Origin: Hyphomonadaceae bacterium
Lineage (GTDB): Bacteria; Pseudomonadota; Alphaproteobacteria; Caulobacterales; Hyphomonadaceae
Direction: 5' to 3'
Length of the DNA stretch: 64,000 nucleotides
Assembly: GCA_016714495.1 (NCBI GenBank)
Contig: JADKDU010000012.1
Location: 27,733 to 91,732, forward strand
In this document: positions 19,949-28,180 of the stretch, one piece after another
Numbering within the stretch: the stretch's first letter is position 1
Layout: every line of letters starts with the position of its first letter
Program-made: the position numbers and the translations under genes
The notes under the pieces: model-generated
The model's input: only the letters and a program-made list of their open reading frames with translations
Database searches by the model: none
What the model was told of the DNA's origin: nothing

Positions 19949-19966
19949 ACATAGGACACCTATGTA
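19948..19966. promoter_or_regulatory. MarR operator overlapping its own start codon
   Basis: TACATAGGACACCTATGTA is a palindrome with perfect 8-bp arms (TACATAGG / CCTATGTA) around a 3-base centre. It touches the start codon of the MarR gene. A closely similar site lies at the thioredoxin gene 660 bp downstream. Confidence 0.68.
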
Positions 19967-20217
19967 ATATGTTTGAGCTCGTCAAGTCATCATGCGTGGG
20001 TGGGGGGGCTCAATCATCATAGAGACAAAAAAGACAGGCGGGCAGCCGAGCCTGACGGGCGCGCAGTAGGATGCTTCGATGTGAGCAGCCCTGTCGTACG
20101 GGCGAGGCTTGGCTCCTCGAGGTCCGGCTGTATGCGATCGTTGCGACGTCCGGTTTTCGCAACACCGTCTACGGTTTGGCGCCGGGCATAGGGTGTGCTT
20201 GGCAGTGGTTGGCGAGC

Positions 20218-20373
20218 CTAAAAGCTACCAACGGTGGCGACGAAGAGGAACACGAACAGCACAGTCAGAAGCAGCATGTTGACGAGCATGCGGACCATGC
20301 CGCGCTCGTTCTCGTTCTTGATCCCCATGACATCGCAAACCGCATTCGAAGGTCGCATTAGCAGCCGAAGCAT
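20218..20373 (-). CDS. Small single-span membrane protein
   Basis: A 51-residue protein starting MLRLLMRPSNAVCDVMGIKNE and ending in one long hydrophobic helix (MLVNMLLLTVLFVFLFVATVG). The ATG at 20373 follows GAGGAA at good spacing; a longer start at 20430 is less likely. It is divergent from nsrR and shares its promoter region, so it may be part of the nitric oxide response. I do not recognise a family. The adjoining stretch 19967-20217 shows no gene. Confidence 0.55.
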   Translation of the reverse strand: MLRLLMRPSNAVCDVMGIKNENERGMVRMLVNMLLLTVLFVFLFVATVGSF

Positions 20374-20442
20374 CGAGAGTTCCTCGCTCACAGTCAGACG
20401 GCGCAACTTGTCGCCGACGCAACCTTGCACTTCCTGGAGAAT

Positions 20443-20467
20443 AAAGCAATATATAAGATACTGCTTT
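20443..20467. promoter_or_regulatory. Probable NsrR operator
   Basis: An inverted repeat with arms AAAGCAATAT and ATACTGCTTT (9 of 10 positions pair) around a 5-base centre, ending 10 bp ahead of the nsrR start. AT-rich arms in this position resemble NsrR sites. The spacing is not identical to the enterobacterial 11-1-11 site, so the identity is by context. It could also control the divergent small membrane protein. Confidence 0.6.
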
Positions 20468-20477
20468 AGGAGCGACC

Positions 20478-20915
20478 ATGCGTCTCAACCTCCAGTCGGA
20501 CTACGCGCTCAGGATGCTGATGCACCTCGCGTCCAGTCCTGACCGGCTGGTCACGATCGGTGAGGTCGCCGACCGGTTCCGGATTTCTCACAACCACCTG
20601 ATGAAGGTCGCCTACCTGCTGGGAAAGGAAGGGCTGATCACGACGGTACGCGGACGCTCCGGTGGACTGCGGCTGGCGGGGAGAGCAGAGAAAATCTGCG
20701 TCGGTGACGTCGTCCGACGGATGGAGGGTGACATCCACCTGGTCGAGTGTTTCGCCGCAGAGCCGGGCGGCTGCGTGATTTCCGGCGCGTGCAGGCTCAA
20801 AGGGGTGATGCACGAAGCGGTCGATGCATTCTTCAGCGTACTCGACCGGTACACGCTGGCAGACCTGGTCGCGAATCCAAAACTTCGCGCACTGTTGAAC
20901 AGCGAGGCCGCCTGA
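20478..20915 (+). CDS. nsrR: Rrf2 family nitric-oxide-sensing repressor NsrR
   Basis: A 145-residue Rrf2 protein with winged helix (LQSDYALRMLMHLA, ISHNHLMKVAYLLGKEGLI, RGRSGGLRLA). Three cluster cysteines lie at 91, 99 and 105 in ECFAAEPGGCVISGACRL, the Fe-S ligand pattern of NsrR. The cluster reacts with nitric oxide and releases DNA. It overlaps the next gene (TGATG), a truncated hemoglobin, which is a usual NsrR target. An inverted repeat just upstream suggests autoregulation. Confidence 0.9.
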   Translation: MRLNLQSDYALRMLMHLASSPDRLVTIGEVADRFRISHNHLMKVAYLLGKEGLITTVRGRSGGLRLAGRAEKICVGDVVRRMEGDIHLVECFAAEPGGCVISGACRLKGVMHEAVDAFFSVLDRYTLADLVANPKLRALLNSEAA

Positions 20916-21364
20916 TGGGCGATCCTGTCGTTACAGCTCATGCGCGTCGCGCCGAGATCCAGCGACGTGCAAATGTCATTGGTATCGACGAGGCCTACAT
21001 ATCGCTGTTGGTAGATGAGTTCTACAGGCGCATCCGCGCCGACGAGACGCTTGGACCCATCTTCGAGGAAGCGATCGGAGACCGATGGGACTATCATCTC
21101 CCGCGAATGAAGAGCTTCTGGGCTTCGGTCGCACTCAATGCGGGCACGTATTCTGGTCAGCCAGTTCCGGCCCATAAGAAGTTGAGCCAGGTCGAGCAGT
21201 CGCATTTCCAGACTTGGTTGGCGCTGTTTCGCCAGACCCTGCAAGACACCGCTCCCACCCCCGAAGCGGTGGACTATTTCATGGAGCGCGCCAATCGGAT
21301 CGCTGAAAGCCTGCAGCTCGCGATGTTCGGCTTTCCTGGCTTGCCCGTGAAACGACAAGGGTGA
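20915..21364 (+). CDS. Group III truncated hemoglobin
   Basis: A 149-residue single-domain globin: FYRRIRADETLGPIFEEAI, then MKSFWASVALNAGTYSGQPVPAHKKL, with histidines in AHKKL and SHFQTW suited to heme ligation, and FMERANRIAESLQLAMFG. This is the group III (P-type) truncated hemoglobin pattern. Such proteins dispose of nitric oxide or peroxide. It is translationally coupled to nsrR and followed within 4 bp by the DUF1971 gene. Confidence 0.88.
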   Translation: MGDPVVTAHARRAEIQRRANVIGIDEAYISLLVDEFYRRIRADETLGPIFEEAIGDRWDYHLPRMKSFWASVALNAGTYSGQPVPAHKKLSQVEQSHFQTWLALFRQTLQDTAPTPEAVDYFMERANRIAESLQLAMFGFPGLPVKRQG

Positions 21365-21368
21365 CGAG

Positions 21369-21668
21369 ATGAATGATACTCCGACGCCGTCACCATATCG
21401 CTCAACGCCCGTGTTCGACGAAGCCACCTTACCGGCCGCCCTTCGCCGCGAGCACCGCACCAAGCTGGGTGTGTGGGGTGTCATTCGTGTTTTGGACGGA
21501 GAGCTGAAGCTGACCTTCACGGAAACAGGCGACACCCAGATGCTCTCGCCCGGCGCGCCCGGCCTCATACTGCCGGACCAGCCGCATCTGGTCGAACCGC
21601 AAGGCCCGGTGCGGATGCAGGTCGACTTTTACCATGAATGTCCGAACTCGCTGGCGACAAAGCGCTAG
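21369..21668 (+). CDS. DUF1971 (YeaR/TehB-like) protein
   Basis: A 99-residue cupin-like protein: STPVFDEATLPAALRREHRTKLGVWG, then GELKLTF and DQPHLVEP with DFYHECP. This is the DUF1971 family typified by YeaR, known to be induced by nitric oxide and nitrate. It is the third gene of the nsrR unit. Its biochemical role is unknown. The following 380 bp (21669-22052) contains no convincing gene. Confidence 0.85.
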   Translation: MNDTPTPSPYRSTPVFDEATLPAALRREHRTKLGVWGVIRVLDGELKLTFTETGDTQMLSPGAPGLILPDQPHLVEPQGPVRMQVDFYHECPNSLATKR

Positions 21669-22052
21669 AAGCCCCGAACACCGAAAGCGGAGAGCGCTTG
21701 GCGCCATCATTCGCACGCGCTGGTCGAGTGGTGTCTCACCAGCGGTAGTGCGCTACCCGGAACTCGCACGAAACCAGCCTTGCGGATCGATGCCGTTGAG
21801 CCTGGGCGCCGCCAACAAGAAATACGTTGCCGCTGCCCGCGATCAGTATCGGCGGACCAATCGCCACTTGCTGGCTCCCGAGAGGAATACCCGGAGCCGC
21901 ACGCCCTACGTGACCAATAGGATGCTCATTGACGTTGCGTGGCGTGCAAAGCCTGAGGCAGCTCGCCTCGGGGCTGAATGACGCTTCCCGTACCGACTTT
22001 CTGCGAGATCGGGGTCAACAGTCTGGTGCTGTGCCTTTAACCGGAGCCTCGC

Positions 22053-22283
22053 ATGCAGCACGTTCACGATCTCTGGTTTGGGCGCGTCGTGCGCCGACCG
22101 TCGTCGCGAGACTATCTCGAAGTCTCGCACGTGTTGGTCGTGGTCACCGATCTGTTGACCGACCTCGACATCACAGACTCCGATGCGCTCGACTATCTCG
22201 AGACCGAGCTACGCCGGCAGTACGCCGAGGCGAACGATATCCGCTTCGTGCCGCTGGGGCGTGGGACGCGGAAAGGCCAGTGA
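22053..22283 (+). CDS. Small hypothetical protein
   Basis: A 76-residue soluble protein with an acidic central part (VVVTDLLTDLDITDSDALDYLETELRR in composition). Codon use looks natural for the window, but no family is recognised and no strong ribosome site is visible. The surrounding 21669-22052 and 22284-22513 hold no other gene I can support. Confidence 0.4.
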   Translation: MQHVHDLWFGRVVRRPSSRDYLEVSHVLVVVTDLLTDLDITDSDALDYLETELRRQYAEANDIRFVPLGRGTRKGQ

Positions 22284-22513
22284 GCTGATGCCGGGACCAT
22301 AACGCACGACCAGGTCAAAGGCGCTAGGTCCTCGAACGCAGCCGGGTTGAGCTACCCGTTGCGGTGTCACAAAAGCCGAATGACGTTCGGGTCACTGACG
22401 GGAGTCAGTTTGCGCCTTGATGGACAGCGCTGTCGAGCGAGATATTGAGTTGTAGCTGGGTTGAGCGCAAGCCATCGGATCGTTCCCCCACGTAAACAAA
22501 GGATGACACAGCG

Positions 22514-23221
22514 ATGCCGACAGGGATTGATCGCCGCACGGCGCTGGCTGCCACGCTAACCGCCGGTGTCATGCTCGCCGCTCAAGGATGCGCCACTGCG
22601 CAGCAGTCCGCAGCCGCTGTTTCGCTCAAAGGTTATCAGGCCAAACCGCTGCCATTCGACCCGAAAACAATCCCCGGACTGTCCGAGAGAATTCTCGTAA
22701 GTCATCACGACAACAATTATGTGGGCGCGGTGACGCGTCTTGGCGCAATCGAGGCGCAGGTCGCGCAGCTGGATCCGGCGGCTCCGGGCTTTATGTTCAA
22801 CGGTCTCAAGCGCGAGGAACTGCTCGCGATGAATTCGATGATCCTCCACGAGCTTTACTTCGCTTCGCTAGGCAGAGGCGGCAGCAAGCCGGGCGCACAA
22901 CTTGCCGCCCAGATCGAGAAGGATTTTGGCAGCCAGCAAAAATGGCGAGACCAATTCGTCGCAATAGGCAAGGCGCTTGGCGGCGGATCAGGCTGGGTTT
23001 TGCTGATGTGGTCGCCACGCGCCGGCAAGCTCGTCAACCAGTGGGCGGCGGATCACACCATGGCGATTGCCGACGGCCGCGGACTGATCGCCCTCGACAT
23101 GTACGAGCACGCCTATCACATGGATTTTGGCGCCAAAGCTGCCGCCTACGTCGATGCCTACATGGGTGCGCTCGACTGGGCCAACGCGGACAGGGAGTTC
23201 GCCAGGACAGGAGCGTCGTGA
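22514..23221 (+). CDS. Exported Fe/Mn superoxide dismutase
   Basis: A 235-residue Fe/Mn-type superoxide dismutase with an N-terminal export signal containing a twin arginine (DRRTALAATL). Metal ligands appear in VSHHDNNYVG, MILHELYFASLG and LDMYEHAYHMDFG (Asp and His). Export by the Tat route in folded, metal-loaded form is inferred from the twin arginine. A cysteine at the end of the signal (AAQGC) hints at lipidation but the lipobox is poor. It protects the envelope against superoxide. It converges on trbI. Confidence 0.88.
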   Translation: MPTGIDRRTALAATLTAGVMLAAQGCATAQQSAAAVSLKGYQAKPLPFDPKTIPGLSERILVSHHDNNYVGAVTRLGAIEAQVAQLDPAAPGFMFNGLKREELLAMNSMILHELYFASLGRGGSKPGAQLAAQIEKDFGSQQKWRDQFVAIGKALGGGSGWVLLMWSPRAGKLVNQWAADHTMAIADGRGLIALDMYEHAYHMDFGAKAAAYVDAYMGALDWANADREFARTGAS

Positions 23222-23278
23222 CGGTCGAGACCCGCGCGCGAAGGCCTTCGCACGATCCAATAGAAGTTGTGTCGGCGG

Positions 23279-24468
23279 CTAGAAAGCGCTCCTTCGCGTT
23301 ACGATCACGGTGAGTTTTGCTCCTGCCGGAACGCGAATTGTCGGCGGTATTGCGAGGCCGCGATCGACGACCCGGTTGGTGACATTGCTGGCCATGCGCT
23401 GGACCCCGTCAGAGACGGCGTCATCGACAGGATCACGCACAACAATGCCGCTGCCGCCATAGGCGACCGGGTCTTCGGTTGTGGCGACGCCGACATTGAT
23501 AAGCGTGCCGAGTGCAGCCGCGCCGAACACGTCCGACCAGTGATTGTCGACTTCGCCGCTCACGCCTGCGGCGCCTGACGGGTCGAGCGCAGCTTCGGCC
23601 AGTTCGATCTCGCGGCCATCGAGCATGATCAGTCGTGACCAGACGATTGCCACGCGACTCTGTCCGTAACGCGTCGATGAGCGATAGTCGCCGATCAGCC
23701 GCGCGCCTTGCGGAATGAGAAGCGTCTGGCCTGTTGCGCTGTCGTAGATGGACTGTGCTACCTGGGCAATGACGGGGCCAGGCGATTCAGAGTTCACTTC
23801 GGTCACCAGGCTCGCAGGAATGACTGCGCCGGGGAAAAGCACGCGATCAGATGTGTCACCGGCCGTCGGCTCGTCCTGTGCCTCTGGAGCGAAAACTGTA
23901 AGCCCGGACGGTGGCAGCTGCAGGGCAGCGCGCTGCTGCGACCAGGCGGAGGCTCCTGGTGTCGTCTGTTCTCGCATGGCGAAAAACAATCCTGAGCGTT
24001 CGGCTTCCTTCATTTCAGCCTCGAGAGGGTCGACGGTCGTAGCGGGGGAATAGATGTCGGACGAACCCCAGTCTTCGGCCTCGGTACGGCTGTAGAAGCC
24101 AGGGCCTGAGTCAGGCTCGGCGAATGCGGCGATGTCGCCGGGCAAGGGCGGACCGAGCTGCGGGTGCAGGACGGGGTCGGGCGCTGGCTGCGGCGTCGCA
24201 ACCTGCGTGTAGTCCACGGGCAGGTCGCGGATAGCGCCCTTCGCCATCTCGGGCCGCGCCGGATCGGACATCATCGGCTTCGTCTCAGCGGGCTTGCGCG
24301 CCGGGTCGCCAGAGAAGGCGCCGGATGCGAGCAGCAGCACGATGGCGACGCCGCCGCCAGCAGCGCCCAGAATGGCGGGCTTGTTGATGCCCTTGGCGCC
24401 CTGGCCCCTGACGCGAATGGAGTCGAGTGGCGGCGGCGCGGGTTGGGATTGCGGCGGGGTTCATCCAT
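23279..24468 (-). CDS. trbI: Conjugal transfer protein TrbI (VirB10-like), frameshift near its start
   Basis: VirB10-type protein bridging both membranes in the Trb secretion channel. After the membrane helix (GGGVAIVLLLASGAF) comes a Pro-rich linker and the C-terminal domain with VLFPGAVIPASLVTEVNS, TLLIPQGARLIGDY and SRLIMLDGREIEL, ending VIVTRR. The long frame has no ATG ahead of the helix. One extra base in the C-run at 24456-24459 would join ATG 24468 (MDEP) to the open frame. Either a base is missing or a rare start is used. It follows trbG and is the last gene of the trb operon. Confidence 0.83.
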
Positions 24469-25323
24469 CCCGTCGACGGGTGGTGGAATGCCATCAGCCA
24501 CGGGGCCTCCCGCGATCGGGGTCTGGCGATGGATCTGAACCTTCTTGGCGCCCCAGCCCGTCCCAAGGCGCAGCTCCGCCTGGTTGAACAGGCGGTCCAC
24601 CACATAGTAGCGGCCCGCGATGCGATAGTTGGTCAGCTCCGGGCCTGACTCCCCGATCACGAACAGGGGCGGCGCTTCCAGCGTCTGCATCTTCTCCGGC
24701 ATCTCGATATAGACCTGACGGCCATCATCGAAGGCTGCGAGCGGACGCCAGTCCGGTTTGTCGCCATCAATGCGATAGCGTAGGTTGAGCTGCTGCGGGG
24801 AGAAGGGCGGCGGGGCAGGCGGCGGTGGCGGTAAAGCCGCCGGCGCGGGATTGTTCGCCAGCACCATCTCGGCCGGGTAGCGCCAGGAGACCGCCGCCAT
24901 CGCCGCGCCTGACACACTCTTGAGTTCGATGTGGTAGACGCGCCGATCCGTCATGATGACAAGGGTCGTCGTGAGGTTCGCAGCGTTCGGCTTTACCAGC
25001 ACATGGGCCTGCGCGTTTGCGCCGCCGCCCGATTTTGCGTCACCGACAATCCATCGCGTGGTGTCGCCGGCGGACACAGACAGGACCGCTTCGCCCGGTT
25101 CGAGAGCGATGTCAGTGATACGCTGCGGCGCAGCCTGAATGGCGTAAAGCGCGCCACGCTCGTACCCGAATTCGAGCAGTGCGCCGACAGCCGAGGCGTC
25201 GGCCGGGCCGCGCAGGGCGGCCTGGTTCGTCTGCTGCAGCGGCGGCGGCTTGGTTTGAGCGAGGGCGGGCGAAGCTATGCCCAGGGTCAGAAGGCTGACT
25301 GAGATGAGAAGCGCGCGTGTCAT
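24469..25323 (-). CDS. trbG: P-type conjugative transfer protein TrbG (VirB9-like)
   Basis: Periplasmic and outer-membrane component of the mating channel. A signal peptide is visible (ending SPALAQ). Family segments include EFGYERGALYAIQAAP, LVIMTDRRVYHIEL, NLRYRIDG and GRYYVVDRLFNQAELRLG. The C-terminal end is uncertain: the frame reads on past the expected end, through the presumed trbI start, to 24271. I give the end at the trbI start. It overlaps trbF by 4 bp. Confidence 0.87.
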
Positions 25324-26006
25324 TGCTGGAGATCCCGGGACCAGTTGAAGGAATGGACGTAGAGGCCGAGCGGATTCTTGGAGAGCCGTTCGGGCGAGGA
25401 GGCCGGCTCGATCACGATCGTCGCAACGCCAGTGAAGCGTTCGACATCGATCAGCGTGCCGTTGGAATAGGTGCTTTCGCGCCAGCGCAGCTGGAAACTG
25501 CCGGGACTTGCGCGCACCACCGAGAGGACTTCCACCGCGACCGTGGTCTTGCCGACCTTGTCGAAGGGGTTTTCCTCGTCCGCCATGGCGTTGAGGACCT
25601 GAGCCCCGCCTTGCGTGGCCCAGTCATAGGCCCTGAGCCAGTTCTGGCGAACCACGATGGGGTCTGACGGCAATGCGCGGATCATCTCGACGAACCGTGC
25701 AAGATGCCAGGACAGTTGGGCGTCGCTCGGCTCGTAGGCCGACTGCGCGGGGCCTACGAGCCGCGCTTCGCCCGTCTCGCTCGCTTCGATGACGAACGGC
25801 ACGGCGGCAGGCCTGAGGGCAAGGACGACAACGCCGGCGGCCATCGCGCCAGCGAGGGTCAGGCTTGCGAAAGCGGCGGTGCGCCAGGTGCGGGCATGGG
25901 CCAGCGAAGAGCCCATGCGGCGGTCCCAGAGCTGCTGGGCCTCGCGATAGGGCGTCTCCGGCTCTGGCGTCTTCGACAGGCGCGAGGATCGCGCGCGGGT
26001 GAACAT
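25320..26006 (-). CDS. trbF: Conjugal transfer protein TrbF (VirB8-like)
   Basis: Inner-membrane assembly factor, 228 residues. The ATG at 26006 follows GGAAGA; the longer open frame upstream is out of family. One membrane helix (TAAFASLTLAGAMAAGVVVLAL) is followed by a periplasmic VirB8 domain with FVEMIRALPSDPIVVRQNWLRAYDW and RWRESTYSNGTL. It lies between trbL and trbG, the standard order. Confidence 0.9.
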   Translation of the reverse strand: MFTRARSSRLSKTPEPETPYREAQQLWDRRMGSSLAHARTWRTAAFASLTLAGAMAAGVVVLALRPAAVPFVIEASETGEARLVGPAQSAYEPSDAQLSWHLARFVEMIRALPSDPIVVRQNWLRAYDWATQGGAQVLNAMADEENPFDKVGKTTVAVEVLSVVRASPGSFQLRWRESTYSNGTLIDVERFTGVATIVIEPASSPERLSKNPLGLYVHSFNWSRDLQQ

Positions 26007-26065
26007 GGTCTCTTCCTTCTGGTCTGGCTTGGCTGCTTCAGGTTGGTGGATGGGGTCTCGACGGG

Positions 26066-27397
26066 TCAGCCGGGCTGTTTGAGGTTGGGGCCTTCGGAGG
26101 CGCCGCCGCCGTCGCCGGCATTGAGCGTGTGGGCCGCGACGAAGACACCTTCGCGCAGCGCCTGAGACCGCTTGAACCGCTTCGCCCAATCCGGTTTGCC
26201 CGAGCCGGACTGGCCGGCGCCGGACGATGACGAGGCGCCTGCACCGGGTGTGATCGCGCCGGCGGCGCCAGCAACCGCGCGCTGACCTGCGCTTCCGCGA
26301 TTGCGGAAGTGAGCGGCGACGCGGCTGCCGGCCTCACGCATGCTGCCAGCCGCGGACGCTCCCAGGCCGATGGCGGCATTGAGGGGCGCGGCGACCGGAC
26401 CCGACAGGCCGGTTCGCATTGCGCCCAACGCGGTGGCGGCGCGCAGGCCGCCGCCCGCGGAAGCTGTGCCGTTGGCGGCGGCGCGGCTGGCTGACACCGT
26501 GGCGCCCGCGGCCGATAGCGCGGCAACGAAAGCGCCAGCCCCTGCCGCGCCCACACCCAGCGTTGTGCCCGCAGCGGCGCCGGCTGATAGCTGAGGCGCT
26601 CCCGACACGAGTCCGGCCGCGATGCGCGGGCAGAAGATCGCAAGGCCCATCAGGGTGAGGGCCCCGAGCACGACCGCAAATGCCTGCTCGATCGTCATGT
26701 CGTCCGGATCGAGCGCCGTGCGCAGCGTCTCGAACATGGTCGAGCCAATGCCGATGACGATCGCGATCACCAGCACCTTGATGCCGGAGGAGATTACATT
26801 GCCCAGCACCCGCTCGGCGAGGAAGGTCGTCTGCCGCCAGAAGGCGAAAGGCACGAGCACGAAGCCGGCCAGCGTCGTCAGCTTGAACTCGACGATCAGG
26901 ACGAAGAGCTGGATCGAGAGGACGAAGAACGATGCAATGACGATGATGCCGCCGAGGCAGAGAAGAATGACCTCCGCCAGATTGCCGAAGAACTCGAACG
27001 GACCCGGCGCGATGGTCCCGATATGGTCGAAGATCGGCTGCGACGCAGACAGGCCTTCAGCGGCGACGAGGCCGGGTTTCAGGAGATCGGCGGGCGTGAA
27101 GCTCGCCGCAGACGCGTTGAGGCCAAGGCTCGCGAAACTGTCGAACACGATGGTCGACAGCATGGCGAAGTTGCCGAAGATGAAGGCGAACGCGCCGACA
27201 TAGAGCGTCTTCTTGACGAGGCTCTGGATGATGTCGGTGTTCTGGCCCCAGGCCCAGAACAGAGCAGCGATCGTGACATCGATGACAATCAGGATGGCCG
27301 CCAGCGACGTCACATCGCCCGAGATCAGGCCGAACCCTGAGTCGATGTAGGTGATGAAGGTCGTCAGGAAGCCGTCAATGGCCGAGAAGTCGTTCAT
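26066..27397 (-). CDS. trbL: P-type conjugative transfer protein TrbL (VirB6-like)
   Basis: Polytopic inner-membrane channel component, 443 residues. About six membrane helices are seen (for example AAILIVIDVTIAALFWAWG and CLGGIIVIASFFVLSIQLFV), with the family segment KLTTLAGFVLVPFAFWRQT. The last ~150 residues are an Ala/Gly-rich low-complexity tail, as usual for TrbL. It directly follows trbJ: there is no room for a trbK lipoprotein in the 42-bp gap. Confidence 0.92.
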   Translation of the reverse strand: MNDFSAIDGFLTTFITYIDSGFGLISGDVTSLAAILIVIDVTIAALFWAWGQNTDIIQSLVKKTLYVGAFAFIFGNFAMLSTIVFDSFASLGLNASAASFTPADLLKPGLVAAEGLSASQPIFDHIGTIAPGPFEFFGNLAEVILLCLGGIIVIASFFVLSIQLFVLIVEFKLTTLAGFVLVPFAFWRQTTFLAERVLGNVISSGIKVLVIAIVIGIGSTMFETLRTALDPDDMTIEQAFAVVLGALTLMGLAIFCPRIAAGLVSGAPQLSAGAAAGTTLGVGAAGAGAFVAALSAAGATVSASRAAANGTASAGGGLRAATALGAMRTGLSGPVAAPLNAAIGLGASAAGSMREAGSRVAAHFRNRGSAGQRAVAGAAGAITPGAGASSSSGAGQSGSGKPDWAKRFKRSQALREGVFVAAHTLNAGDGGGASEGPNLKQPG

Positions 27398-27439
27398 GGG
27401 TGTCCCCCGTCGTCGCTCTGCGTCATGCGTTCTGGCTGG

Positions 27440-28180
27440 TCAGTTCCACGGCGGCCGCTCGGGATGCGCCGACCTTGCGCCGGAGAAGAAGTGCGCATGC
27501 TGGGCGCGCGCCTGCGCCAACGCCTCCATTTCGCGGGCGCGCTCCAGCGCTTCGGCGCGCGATTGCGCGACCAGCAAGGCCTGCAAGCGCATCGCCTGCT
27601 GGGCCTGGAAGGCGAGAATTTCGTTGGTCGCCTGTTGCGCCGACAGAGACCCAGTTGCGCTCGCGCTGGCGTCTGCAAGCGCACTCAGGATCTGGCTGTC
27701 TTCGGCGAGTTGCTCGGTGACGCGCGCCTGCAGAATGAGCGAGGTCTGAAGCGCGGCGCGGGCGTTGTCGAGTTGTTGGGCGGCTTGGGCAGCACGGGTT
27801 GCGATGTCCGTGCCGCGATAGTTGCCGGTGTAGAGACCTTCCAGCGCTGCGCGGGTGTCGTTCACCTGCAGCGCGAGCCCGCGGGCCTCGTTGATCAACG
27901 CATCCAGCTCGCTGAGCTTGCCGATGATGTCCGGCGCAAACGTCCGGCCGAGCGTGGTGAGGTTCCTGGCGTCGTTCTCGAGCTGGCGGATCTGGTTGGT
28001 GATCTGCGTCAGCTGGTTGCGCACCTGTTCAAGGGCGCGCGCAGCGTTGAGTGCATTCTGCACAAGGTTCGTCGGGTCGAACACCGTCAGCTGCGCTTGC
28101 GCAGGCGCGGCGATGAAAGGCGCGATCACGAAAGACGCCAGCAGCGCCCGGATGAGTTTTTTGAGGTTCAACGCAGGCAT
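27440..28180 (-). CDS. trbJ: P-type conjugative transfer protein TrbJ (VirB5-like)
   Basis: Exported, largely helical protein (246 residues) of the Trb system. The signal peptide ends APAQAQ and is followed by FDPTNLVQNALNAARALEQV and QLTQITNQIRQLENDARNL, the family start. Long coiled-coil-forming helices follow. The start overlaps the trbE stop, indicating coupled translation. Confidence 0.92.
   Translation of the reverse strand: MPALNLKKLIRALLASFVIAPFIAAPAQAQLTVFDPTNLVQNALNAARALEQVRNQLTQITNQIRQLENDARNLTTLGRTFAPDIIGKLSELDALINEARGLALQVNDTRAALEGLYTGNYRGTDIATRAAQAAQQLDNARAALQTSLILQARVTEQLAEDSQILSALADASASATGSLSAQQATNEILAFQAQQAMRLQALLVAQSRAEALERAREMEALAQARAQHAHFFSGARSAHPERPPWN

Noticed and set aside
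21634..21981. 115-codon plus-strand frame after the DUF1971 gene
   Set aside because: Arg-rich, overlaps the preceding gene, no ribosome site and no recognisable fold.
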